Assembly: GCA_963556145.1 (NCBI GenBank)
Contig: OY744473.1
Span: 4,898,001 to 4,962,000, forward strand
Direction of reading: 5' to 3'
Origin: Hygrocybe punicea
Taxonomy: Eukaryota > Basidiomycota > Agaricomycetes > Agaricales > Hygrophoraceae
Length of the DNA: 64,000 nt
Under the pieces are notes generated by a model that made no database searches, had not been told where the DNA came from, and saw nothing but the letters and a program-made list of their open reading frames with translations. Shown here piece after piece: positions 12,411 to 22,869 of this stretch; within the stretch, counting starts at the first letter, position 1, and the number at the start of each line of letters is the position of its first letter. The position numbers were made by a program, and so were the translations under genes.

Positions 12411-12843
12411 CAGAATGGTGCAGGGGCACTGAGCACTAGCGGTCCGCGGTTCAGACCGCATTCGGACCAAAACCGAACTGATGCAAATGGTTTGCATCGG
12501 TTTCGGTCTGGTTTGGGGACTTTGGGTGGAAAACCGGACCATTCGGTTTCCGGTTTGGGCAAAAAGGCCCCAAACTGGACCAAACCAAACTTCCCCAACA
12601 CTAGTAGACAGATCCATCTTAGCCTTCAAGCAGCCTTCTCCCTCTTACGATCCTGAGGGACCCTCCAACCGACTCCAACACAGAAGACTATGCTGCAGCA
12701 GTAGCGGGCTCAATAGCACAACTGATGGCAACGGCACGCTCATGCCTGAGCTTTTTGATCGACCAGGGTTGCCGTGAAGGCTGCCTGGTCAATTTTTTGG
12801 TGGTCGTCAACATCGTACTGCCCCCAGCAGCACATGAGGGGGT

Positions 12844-13431
12844 TCAAAAAGGCCAATAGACAAGTGTGGCCAGAGAGAGGGCGATGTCATCACGATCATG
12901 GGATAAGGCATCTGCGATGTCATTGAAGGTACCAGGAAGGAAATGCATGCAGAAGGTGAAGTGATGCATTAGACAGAGTTGGACAGCAGCGATAAGGATC
13001 GTGTTATATTCAGGTGTGGCATGAAGAGTGTTAAACATGTCGATGGTATTTGTGTTGTCACAGTACACTGTGACACATTGAGGCAAGGGTCGAACATACA
13101 GTGAGACGTGCATCAAGGCAGACAGGACAAAGAGCGCTTCGAGATAGAAAATATTGCTGGTGTTGTCATGAGCAATGGCATGTTTATGGCCAGTGCCAAG
13201 GAGCGGTGACCAGAATCCAAGCCTGGTCGGACAGGCATCGGAGTAAAAGGAGATGTCGGCTTCATTGGTGGACCAAGTGGTGGAATTTAAAATGTGGATA
13301 CCATCAGAGCATTCGATTTCATCCACGATCCAGTGAAGTTCCTTGCTCATAGTGCTATTGGGGCTTGTGAGGTGAGGATTTGCCGGCCTGGGCGCAACAA
13401 AGGGTAGACATTCAGGTGCTAATTGACCCAT
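12844..13431 (-). pseudogene. RNase H domain of the YR retrotransposon
   Basis: A 195-residue minus-strand frame carries the acidic residues of a retrotransposon RNase H in order: FYSDA, FYLEAL, VYCDNTNT and FNDIADALSH. It would degrade the RNA strand of the RNA/DNA hybrid. It lies between the RT fragment (15009-15903) and the recombinase (10283 on), matching the RT-RNase H-YR order of DIRS/Ngaro-like elements. It is a remnant, not a complete polyprotein. Confidence 0.75.
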
Positions 13432-15008
13432 CCAGCCATCTTCTGGAAATCACAAAGAGGGTGACGTTGCCCTAAGGAAGCAAAGCAACAGATGGCTGCG
13501 ATAAGTTCTGTGCGGTGGTCGGAGTCCTGTTATGGATCGCTTCTGCAGTGGGCTTCGGCAACAATCAACTTAACTGGGAAGCAGTTTCCAGAGGAGAGAA
13601 CAGCAGTTTTCATTGTTGCTTATAACTAAGACAACACTGCTAAGAGGAGGGGGGTTCATGGTCTAATGTCATTGTGAGCCGTAGGGGTTACCCAAGACAA
13701 GGGGGTCTGCCCTAAGAACCAGACTAAATGTAAGGAAAAAAAAGAAGAAAAAGTCTGAACCAACAACAAGAAAAAAAGTCTGAACCAACAACAAGAACAG
13801 TAGATATAGTGACTGGTCTTGAGGGGAGGTAAATGGGAATACAACCATGAAGCTACAACATGTCCAACTACACGATGTGTTCACCATGAGGCGCACATGA
13901 GGCGTCCTCATGTCGATGTTCTCACGATCCAACTGGAGGCCCAGGTGTCATTGAGGGATAGAGGAGGTCCGGATGACTCGGATGATTTGTCATCGGATCA
14001 TATGATGTGCAGAATTGCCTATTCGGGGTCTACACTTGCTGTAATGGGCAAGTGCGCAGTCTGGCAAGTGCAATGCACGGTCAGGTCGAAGAGGAGTATC
14101 GTCCAGTGTGGGATTGGTGAAGCGGCAAGGTTGGTATGAAAGAAAACAAAGGAATGTATGGAGGAAAAACCAACTAAGACAGTGGGCTAGTCGAGGTCAG
14201 ACATGTGAACAGCATAAGCTGTACTGGATGATGATGTCTGTGTCAATGACATATTGAGGGGTGATTTCTTGTCCTGTGTGTGGAACAATGTGGTCCACCT
14301 GATGTCGGTATTTGTCCAAGAAAGGTTATTGTTGTAAACAAGTGTGGGAGGTATCAAGGTTATGGATGGAAAAGGATAAATGAATGTGGGTCCAGGTTTC
14401 AAGTCATGGCACAAGTGACAAGCTGTGGGAATAAGATGTTGGGTGCTGCATTGAAGCGATGTCATGTGAACAATACACAATAGGGGTCGGTTCACTGTAT
14501 TGGGAAGTTGTATGGTCTGTGGTCGAAGTCCGAAGGTATGTGCTTTGGCGATGGTCGGATTGGAGGGAACAGTGAGATGTCTCGTGATTGAGGATTGTTC
14601 AGAGTGTACCAGCAGGTGACAAATGTTGTTGGATTGTCAGGGAGGATAATGGTAGGCACGGAATACAAAAGTGGAAACCAAATACCCAGGTATGGTGTTT
14701 GTCAATTACGTGGTGAGATATTGTCAAGGTGGAAGTTGAAAGTATTGATGGCAGAAGGGTTTTGGTGCTGCTGCCAAAGATAGATCATAACAAGGTAAAA
14801 ACCGATAAGGAAAGTGATGGCAATGCTGCCAATGATGATTGTGGTAATTAGCTGTGTTGGGAGTACAGCCATTGTGTATCAGTTTGTTGTGGGATGAAGT
14901 AAACAATATGTCAGGGCAAGGGAAAAGACAATAGTGATGATGTCCGTTAGCAAGAAGACTATTCGGGTACAGCAAGGTCACATGGGATATGTCCATGGTC
15001 AGTCTGGA
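13432..15008 (-). other. Degenerate interior of the YR retrotransposon, no intact gene
   Basis: About 1.6 kb between the RT and RNase H fragments has no convincing frame on either strand. It includes a 24 bp direct repeat (about 13746-13770 and 13774-13797). It is likely decayed element sequence or an old unrecognised insertion. Confidence 0.4.
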
Positions 15009-15903
15009 TTATTCTAGAAGAAAGGATAAAAAGGGAACAAGAACAAGAATCAACAACAATGTCCAAAAGAAGACAAAAGGCAAAGGGGAACAAAAAAGGA
15101 AGGTGTGGTAAAGTGGAATCATCATGGTGGGGCAATGGAGTTGGAATCGGAGTTGCGGAGTTGTAAAATGTAACAAGTCCATAGCGATCATCATAGCATT
15201 TGGGTTGACAGTAAAGCCAACCATGGATAATTTGGACCCCCACTGTTGTTTGTGCTGGGCGTGTGGTATGCCAAGTTTGTCCCAGAGTTCAAGGAGATGG
15301 GTTTGTTTTGCTGGCATGAGTTGGTGATAGGGTTCATACCATGTGAGGTTATCAGCAAAGTCCCAAGAAAAATTGTCATCGACATAAGTGAAAACATCTA
15401 CCAAAAACAGGACATAGATCGTGATCCAAGTAACCAAACAAGCAAAACTTGTGTAGACACGACCACCAGCACCGTTACTAAAATGGTTGCAATGATTAAT
15501 GCAGTGATTGTCATTGAAGATCATGATCTGCCTGATTTGCCGAAGGGGTGCCATAGGCATCAGGCGGTATGCTCGAGAGACATCAGACTTGCAGACAACA
15601 AGTTTGTGGTCTGGGTGGTTGACGTGTGCCTGGTGAAGGGCATGACTGAGGTGATGGAGTTTGTCCATACAAACAAAGCGATCTTCTTTTGGGATGAGAG
15701 AGTTTTGTGGATAAGGTTCAGCACTTTGGTCAATGACCAAGCACAAGTCTGTGGAGTGTGGTTTCAAGACGATACCAAGGGGCATACTGTGCATGCCTGG
15801 GAGAAGATCCTTGCTGAAAGGAGGCAAAATTTGTCCCAGCGCTATTTCAGCATCATGTTGCAATAACAGGAAGGCGTGATGGTCAGGGTCTCTGATTGGA
15901 TGG
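15009..15903 (-). pseudogene. Reverse transcriptase fragment of the YR retrotransposon
   Basis: The minus-strand frame has RT motifs: MPLGIVLKPHSTDLCLVIDQSA, KSDVSRAYRLMP (catalytic Asp), then FTYVDDNF (YxDD box) and a thumb-like KLSMVGFTVNP. It enters from the boundary of a small LTR element at 15904, so its N-terminus is lost, and it degenerates after about 15150. RT with RNase H and a tyrosine recombinase downstream defines a DIRS/Ngaro-type retrotransposon. No intact element remains here. Confidence 0.75.
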
Positions 15904-17600
15904 TGGAGTGGGTCCAAGGGTGCTTACGGAATCAGACATGGAATCAGTCTGAATGGTCAAGATGGATAGGATGATGGACCAACTAAGACAGGAAATGGCT
16001 ACCTAAGGGAACCCAACCGTGGGACCTGGGTCATGTGACAGCCCAGGCACCACTACTACAAGTGCCCCCCTCTCTCATAGCGACGCCCTCATCGCTAGCA
16101 AAAGACAAAAGTAACAAAAGTAACAAAAAGAACAAAAAGGAAACAGCAGGAACCTAAGGAAAAGCAGAAAGCAGAAGGAGAATGGGGAGAGCATGAGAAA
16201 ATGATAAATAGTAGACTAGTCTACTCCAGATGGATCTAACAAGGGTGGGTCATTGTGAAAAAAAGATGAAGAAGTGGTAGTGGAATGTGGAAAAGGAAGT
16301 GGAATGAGACGGCACGGAGTTGGTGGGTAGGTCATTGGGCGTAAGTCGACATGAGGGGACATGGGGCCGCCATATGATGCATGGGTGGGGCCGCGAACAC
16401 ATCCGTTTGGGGTACGGTCGTCGTAGTACGTCGTGTGGGGTCGTGGGGCTCATGGCCATGGGGGTGTTGTGAACGGGCTTGCATTGCTTGATATGCGGAT
16501 GTGGGTGGCTGTATTGCATGGATGGGTCCTCACAGTGGTGCATGAACATGTAGGGGTGTGGGACGTGGGGTTGCGTGTGTGGAAATGGGGTATAGAGGGG
16601 TGGGGTGTGTTATTTGCATCGGGGCGGTTTTGCTGCCTGGAGCTTGCATGGTCGAGGTCAATCGTGTTGGAAACAGGCGTGCGGGGCCATAAAGCAAATT
16701 AACGTGGGGTCTGCAGCTTCTCGTGCGGATAGCCCGTTGTTGCGTTTCGTTGGGTGGGTTTGGACGCGTCGTTCACGTGGGTGGGGGCCGTTGGGTTGGT
16801 ACGGAGACGGCAGGCACGAGGGAGTGGACACGGGCGTGTTGCGCCGTGCCCATGGGGTTGAGGAAGTGGGTGCCGGCGTGTGCCAGGAGGGCGAGTCGAT
16901 GTGGTAATGTAGCAGTTGGGTGACGCAGCAACGGACGAGTGGGCGTGAAAATGGGGTTGGTGAGGACAGTGTAGGTGGAAACAGGACCGGTGGGGTTGTG
17001 GTACAGATGTGCGGGCATCGCGAGGGTTTGCGTGTTCAGTAATGTACCTGTGGGCATCTGAATGTAAAAGGGGAGGTCAAAAACAGGGACGGTGAGGTCG
17101 ACGGGGTGGTCTTGCTATGCGACGGCGTTGTTGGATTCATCGTCCAGCTTGGCAGCCTCGTGTAAGGAGTGTGGGGTGCCGTGGTTGGGTGTGGTTGGTT
17201 GGGTTTTTGGTGGGCGAAGCTGGTGATGTGGCTGCATGAGGTGGCTGTGCAGAATGTTGAGGATGGGCCAAAAGTCGTGAGGACGGTCGCAGGGCGTGTA
17301 GCAGGATATGAATGAGGTGCTGGGGCTTTCGGAGACTGTTTTCTGTAGAGTTTTGCATGGGGGTGCTGCATGGAATCGCGTGGGTGGGGTCTTGAGGGGG
17401 GTTCTCTGTTCTTAAAAAATCACTGGATCTGTCAAAAGAAAATTCTGTGCGAGTGGAGTGTGGTGGTCTCTGGTGGCGTGGCTTGAGTCGCGCTCTCATC
17501 ACCATGATGGAGTGGGTCCGAGGGTGCTCACGGAATCGGACATGGAATCAGTCTGAATGGTCAAGATGGATAGGATAATGGACCAACTAAGACAGGAAAT
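15904..17600 (-). mobile_element. Small non-autonomous LTR element (TRIM/LARD-like), 5' LTR truncated
   Basis: In minus orientation the 3' LTR is 16060 to 15904 (157 bp, TGTAGTAG to CTCCA). Directly before it is a purine tract (16061-16075) and a GCGAT/TCGCT stem-loop. The 5' LTR survives as 17600 to 17508 and matches the 3' copy closely. The interior (16061-17507) contains only a Pro/His/Arg-rich frame (17036-17505, minus) starting right after the LTR, as in the copy at 57828-59962. It interrupts the YR reverse transcriptase. No RT, protease or integrase is encoded. Confidence 0.7.
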
Positions 17601-18419
17601 ATCAACCACATCAACTAATCGTCTGACATTGCTGCGAAGATTGTTCATGTACCATCTTCGCAAATATATTGAACATAGTTGTAATGAATAAATCCCATAG
17701 TAACATGAAGATCATACCCAAATGATCGTCGCAGTATCAACAATAGTTTCCATGACCATAAATCACAGCGACCAATGTTACCCGAAGATCGAATGGGAAC
17801 GATCTTCACTGTACCAAAGACAAATAGTTCTAAGAATATCTAATATTCTTTATATAGACATCTCAGTGTCATGACCAGTGATCTAACAAGGCTAAGATTA
17901 TTTTAATCATTAACAATTAAAATATCCTGTAAGTGTTACCATTTATGGAAATAAACAAACAAAGACAATCATAACCCATACCTCATTGTGAGCACATGTT
18001 ATTATACAGCCCTGGTAGCAATGCATTGGAAAATCTGCACCAAAATCTGACTTGGTGGGATGGTTTAGAGTCATTATATAACCCATGAGATGTCATATGC
18101 AAATTTTGAACAAAATTGGTGGACCGGTTTGGAGCTACAGTGCAAACAAGAGGTAGAAAGTGGTATGAGGAGCACATTGGTATATCTCAAGTACACACTC
18201 ACCAAAGGGTCTGAGAGATCATTTCCATTCATAAAAGGGTCCAGGAGATGAATCCATTGCAATCTGATGGTCAAATAACCCCTAGTACAAGTGATTTGGT
18301 GTTACTAGCTGGCCAGGAACATGTGTTCTGTCAAGGGGGTGACGAAGATGGTGAGAATGTTGTATTGGAAACCAGCTATTTGCTTGGAAATGCATTAGCC
18401 CTGGTCACACAGGTCATAC
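17601..18419. other. Non-coding stretch between the LTR element and the hAT pseudogene
   Basis: AT-rich, with a short imperfect inverted motif (AAGATTGTTC...CGAAGATGG) near 17636-17660. No gene recognised. It may include the 5' part of the hAT element. Confidence 0.35.
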
Positions 18420-19277
18420 ATGTTTAGTTCACTACATCACAGTCCTGACTTCATAAATGACTATATACACAAGTCACCTCAGGCTTGGGAATTCTTCAAG
18501 CAGTCTTGCTGTGAGGTGGACACACCTCCCTTGGAGCTCATCAGGTGGATCCACACTCAATGGGCGTCCATGTATGATTTTTTGGATAGAATCATCAGGC
18601 TCCAACCTGTACGTGTATTTTTTGCCATCACCGAATTGGCTAACTCACAACTTCTAAACAAGGGTGTCAACCGATGTGTACAACTCGCCAATGATAGCGA
18701 CAATGTTCCTGACCTCCAAAACAAGTCTTACACCGATTTCTGCCTGTATAGAAGTGATGGGGAGAAACTGGTTAAGGCATGTCACGACTCTGGGTAACCC
18801 GCGGGTCACAACGGGTTTACCCGTGGGAAAACTCATGGGTATCTTACTCATGAGTATTATTTACCTGTTGTCTGAAATACTCACGGATCTGGATGTCACA
18901 TATTATCTCTCAGGTACCCGTGTGAGTACTCGCGGGTCACACAGCCAAAACTCATTCTCTGTAGATAGTCAAATGTTTAATTTTTGTGTGTATGAAATCG
19001 CGGGAACTTAGATCATGTGATCTTAAACAACAATGCGAAACGTGGACTCAACAATAACAGCAACACTCACAAGACAAAACGGTAAGCGTTCACGGACACT
19101 TCACTTTACTAACATTTTATTACACAGAGAATCATGATGAGGACAGCTGGCAACAGCAGCGGCAATGGCAGCACCACCAACGCCCACACCAACGCCTGCC
19201 AACACCCATGCCAACACCATGCCCACACCAACACCACACTCACGACGGGAACCGGGGATGGTAGCAACACAAGGACA

Positions 19278-19362
19278 CAGCGGGGAGTGGTGCGTCCACC
19301 CCCGCTGCTAAGATAAGTTTTCGTTGTCATCTATTTTATTTATCTATACTTACCCCCCACAG
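19278..19362 (+). other. Hairpin followed by mini-intron with mutated donor (motif 1, copy c)
   Basis: Stem CAGCGGGG/CCCCGCTG plus GTGG/CCAC around a TGCG-type loop (19278-19307). The expected donor reads ATAAGT at 19313 rather than GTAAGT; the acceptor CACAG ends at 19362. Confidence 0.6.
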
Positions 19363-19659
19363 TTCCATGATGCCCACGAGCGTGGATGCGGCAGCAGCCC
19401 ACGGCAACCACAGCAGCTGTGGCAGCAACAACCGCTGCAGCAGCAGCAGCAACGACAGCAGCAGCGGGAACGGCAGCAACGCAGCAGCAACGGCAGCAGC
19501 GGGAACGGCAGCAGCAGCAATAGTGGCAGCAACAACGGCATCAACAACGGCACCAGCAGAACACAGCAGCAACAGCACCGGCAGCAACGCAACAGCAACA
19601 GCTGCGGCGGTGGCACGGTGCCGCTGAAAGGTCCCCCCTCCTCCCCACTCCTCCCAACT

Positions 19660-19710
19660 CCTCGCAACCCCAGGCCCACGTCAGTTGACGTGGCACTGTG
19701 GCTTGCGAGG
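19660..19710. repeat. CAATTG double palindrome (motif 2, copy b)
   Basis: Arms CCTCGCAA and TTGCGAGG around CCCACGTCAGTTGACGTGG, with one change at the centre (CAGTTG). Confidence 0.75.
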
Positions 19711-21149
19711 AAATTTGAGGGTGGAGGAGGATGGTTCGCGGTCCAAAGCGCGTCGAGCCCCAGGTCACCTGCGAGTACCCATGGATCCGCGGGTAGCTGA
19801 CCCGTGGATCCGAGTCCAGTGGATTGAAAAACCCACACGGATCTGGGTATGTAAATTTTGATGAAAAAAACTCGCGAGTTTGGATCCGGATCACCCACGA
19901 GTGCACTCGTGACATGCCTTAAAACTGGTGTTAATACATGAAGTCCTTCAGGTACGATCTCACACCTTAACTCATGACCTATGCCCTCAACCCATGTTGT
20001 CCAGGAACCTGCCAACATGCAGGAGACATTGTCCAGTTCAAGGTTCTCCACAGTGTGGCGCACAATACCTGTCCTGGAGTTCCTCCAGGAAGCTTGGGGT
20101 AACATGGCCAGCAATGAGAAGTTCCAGGTGTTGCAGGCTCAAATCAAAGCTGGATTGGAGAACTTGCGCAAGTGGTACCAGAAAGTTGATGAGACTGATC
20201 CTTATTTTATCTGTCTCAGTGAGTGTATTGGCTTGCTAATATGTTTGCTTATGATGTCCTTTCTGCTGCAGCACTTGATTCGAACATCAAACTAGCATAC
20301 GCAGAAGGGAAGTGGGATACAAAATATTTCCAAATGGGATTCCAATCTTTTGAGAAAGTGGTATGTGGCTGTGTATACTCCTGAATGGCGCGGCATACCT
20401 GACAAAGCCTGGAATGCACTTTGACACATATTATATCCAACCACAAGAACGTGTGAACATGGGGATTACTGTGATGCCTGGTTCATGAACAATGGCAATG
20501 TTGAGCATCATGACTGACTCTGATGTCTTTTCAGTGAGCTCTGGCACCCCCCAGTATGGCCACTCATGGATGAGAGCAGCTGTTCAAGCCCAACAAACTG
20601 CTGACCAAGCGAAGACGGGACCACACGATGAGCTCAAGATGTACATCACCACTCCTTTAGAACATGTTGAAAATGTTGTCTCTTGGTGGGGTGTAAGTCA
20701 TTTCACATATATGTCATCAGGTTGTAATAACTTTTACAATAGCAGCATGTTACTCAGTATCCAACCCTTGCCTGAATGGCTTTGGATTACTTGGCCATCC
20801 AAGGTTCTGCTGTTCCTTTGGAACGGGCATTCTCCAGCAGTGGCCTCACAGCCACCATGTGCCGCAATAGATTGATGGGATGCACCTTTGAGAGCTTGCA
20901 AATATTGAAAGGTGCTTACCGAAATGGTCATATGGCTGCAGTGGACCAAGCCACTGCCCACCTGCAGGATGAGCAAAGTGACGTGGAGGTTGAAGGTGCT
21001 GGGGAAGCTTGAGATGAACACAGGTAGCTGTGAATCTTGAAATGAACACTAGCATCAGACTATTGATAACAGAAAACATATGCATACCTGTGTCTTGCCG
21101 TAGCACCATATACCAATGAAAGAAAATGCCATATTTTGATCTTTTTGAG

Positions 21150-21760
21150 GTTTGTTCCAGGGTTCAGTGTTGTCTGAACCAGAACCAGGCCTGGTTGAAC
21201 TAGAACCGAAGGTCAGGTTCAAGGTTCAGGCAAAAAGAAGAACTGGACCTAGGGTTCGGTCTGGGGTTCGCCAAATTTGGCTGAGAACCAGACTGAACCT
21301 GACCTGTCCATCACTATCCTTGTCTAAAATACTTGCCCACAATGCCCCCCACAGATTCCCCCACATGACTCAAAGGCTTCCCCAAAATGCCCCCCAAAGA
21401 TCCCCCCACATGTCCCAAATACTTGCCCACAGATCCCCCCACATGACTCAAAGGCTTGCTCAAAATGCCTCTCAAAGATCCCCCACATGTCCTAAATACT
21501 TGCCCACAATGCCCCCCAAAGATCCCCCTCCTTGTCTAAACTGCTTGTCCAAATGCCCCCCAAAGATCCCCCCATATGACTCAAATACTTGCCCAAGATC
21601 CCCCCTTAGCCTGGTTCTTGTCCTTGTCCAGGATCCTTGTCCTTGTCCTTGTCCAGAATCCTTGTCCTTGTCCTTGTCCTTGTCCTTGTCCTTGTCCTTG
21701 TCCAAGATAGGTTCTGAAAAGGGAAATTCCTTGTCCAAAATGCTTAGTATTCCTTGTCCT
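21150..21760 (+). repeat. Minisatellite and CCTTGT hexamer array
   Basis: From 21330 to 21600 a unit of about 44 bp (CTTGCCCA, AATGCCCCCCA, AAGATCCCCCC, ACATGACTCAAA) repeats imperfectly. From 21612 to 21712 the hexamer CCTTGT/TCCTTG repeats many times. The 170 bp before it (GGTTCAG/GAACC-rich) resembles subterminal repeats of the hAT-type elements, but no partner end was found. Confidence 0.75.
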
Positions 21761-22869
21761 TGTTGTCTGGGACTCTGGGGCAGAGTCCTGGGATCCAAGC
21801 CACAGGCAGATGGTCTTCTTCCACTTTCCACATCTACATTCGTAAAAACCCGATCCTTCTCTATACCTTGATCCATGGTCGTCCTGCTTTCTCCATCTGA
21901 CACTTTTTCAATCTCTCACTATTCTGCAGTTTGTTTCTCTTGTGGACTTACCTTTCCTTGGACTCTACTTGGACACTTGGACACTGGGCACTTTCCTGCC
22001 AGTAACCCCTTTTCATTTTTCTTTCTGTCTTATTGACATTCATGTCGTCCTCCCATCTTCTTTCTCAATCAGAACCCATCTTCTATAGACTTTGTACCGA
22101 TTGTACTCCACAAATGTCATTTTTTGATGGACTTGTTTTCTCTCCTGGCTCTAAGCTGGAGAGAGCAAGCTCCAATTATCTGGCTAATCTTCATGTGCTC
22201 CTTACAGCCGTTTGGGTAATTGTTGGCAGTAACTCAGCTTTTTTCAATCAATTAAGAAATATGGACTTGGTAGAAATTTGAGTGCTCTATTTTGTATCTC
22301 ATGAAGTACTGCATGGATTGAGATGGTTATAGAGGGAAAGTTGTACTATTGATTGAGGGCTATCAACTCCTGTAATTACACTTGGACAACATTTAATGTA
22401 TGGTGAGTTATGGATGAAACAAAGGGTAGACCAGTGCTTTTTGAGACTCAAAATGATATTGTCACATTATGGCATCAAATGAGCTCTGATGAAGGACATT
22501 GTAGGAAGAAAGTTGTTCATTTTTTCAAGGGCTAGAAGTACATATACCAAATTTTTGTGCTTTGAGCCAAAATATATGATTCTTGTGATATTTTAACCTA
22601 ACCCTAAGTGCTGCCCTCCACAGACTTCAGTGTGCTGGAAAATGCAATCAGTAAGAGGCTTGCATTTTCAAAGATGTTAGCTGAGAATATTGACGCATGC
22701 CCTTTGCCCAAAATAATAAAGTCAGCTCAATTGAAAAGCAATATCAAAACCTCTGAGTACACCGACACTACAAAAGAAGAGGACACTGAGCCCACATCAT
22801 GACATTCAAATTTCAGATAAAGATACCTAATTTCTGCCTGGACATGCGGTTTATGCGTAGCTCTAACAA
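21761..22869. other. Intergenic sequence without a supported gene
   Basis: Short frames at 22033-22281 and 22608-22802 have no recognisable domain or splice context. Confidence 0.35.

Larger units (their letters stand above)
11302..12603 (+). mobile_element. Non-autonomous hAT-type element, 1,302 bp
   Basis: Flanked by the 8 bp duplication GTAGACAG (11294-11301 and 12604-12611). Terminal inverted repeats begin TAGTGTTGGGGAAGTT at both ends. Subterminal regions are full of GGTTTGG/CGGTTTC-type repeats. No transposase is encoded. Inside are two hairpin-plus-intron modules (11595-11677, 11885-11969), CAC-rich low-complexity DNA (11684-11750, 12180-12220) and one CAATTG double palindrome (12356-12410). 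8 bp duplications and TAGTG-like ends fit hAT elements. Confidence 0.88.
11220..12677 (+). mobile_element. Solo LTR of the small LTR-element family, split by a nested hAT-type element
   Basis: The LTR starts TGTAGTAG at 11220 and ends CTCCA at 12677, flanked by ACAC on both sides (11216-11219, 12678-12681). Without the nested element and one copy of its target duplication it is 148 bp. It aligns by eye with the 156 bp LTRs at 57828 and 59807 (shared CACGTGA core, CCCACGGTT, CTAGTTAGTAGCCTT). It interrupts the tyrosine recombinase. Its antisense reading supplies a false N-terminus to the recombinase frame. Confidence 0.8.
18776..19918 (+). mobile_element. Non-autonomous TTAA-flanked DNA element, 1,143 bp
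   Basis: TTAA lies on both sides (18772-18775, 19919-19922), and both ends begin GGCATGTCACGA inward. Subterminal DNA is full of ACCCGCGGGT/ACTCATGGGT-like repeats. No transposase. Inside: an intron 19082-19127 (branch CTAAC), a motif 1 hairpin with a mutated donor (19278-19362), CAG/CAA-rich DNA (19385-19600) and a motif 2 palindrome (19660-19710). TTAA targeting is typical of piggyBac, but the tips do not start CCC. Confidence 0.85.
18420..21012 (+). pseudogene. hAT-family transposase, split by a nested TTAA element
   Basis: The 5' part (18420-18771) has hAT transposase sequence (LIRWIHTQWASMYDFL, then VPDLQNKSYTDFCLY). After the nested element (18776-19918) it resumes at 20010-20370 with PVLEFLQEAWGNM, ENLRKWYQKVDETDPYFICL, an intron, and LAYAEGKWD. 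The C-terminal dimerisation region is at 20800-21012 (VPLERAFSSSGLTATMCRNR). The order matches hAT transposases with their RNase H-like catalytic fold. Removing the nested element and one TTAA restores the frame across the junction. Frames are broken elsewhere, so it is inactive. Confidence 0.8.

Noticed and set aside
11652..12439. His-rich and Val-rich proteins
   Set aside because: CAC/GTG repeat translations inside a non-autonomous element.
19336..19800. Poly-Gln and poly-Ala proteins
   Set aside because: Overlapping frames from CAG/CAA repeats on both strands.
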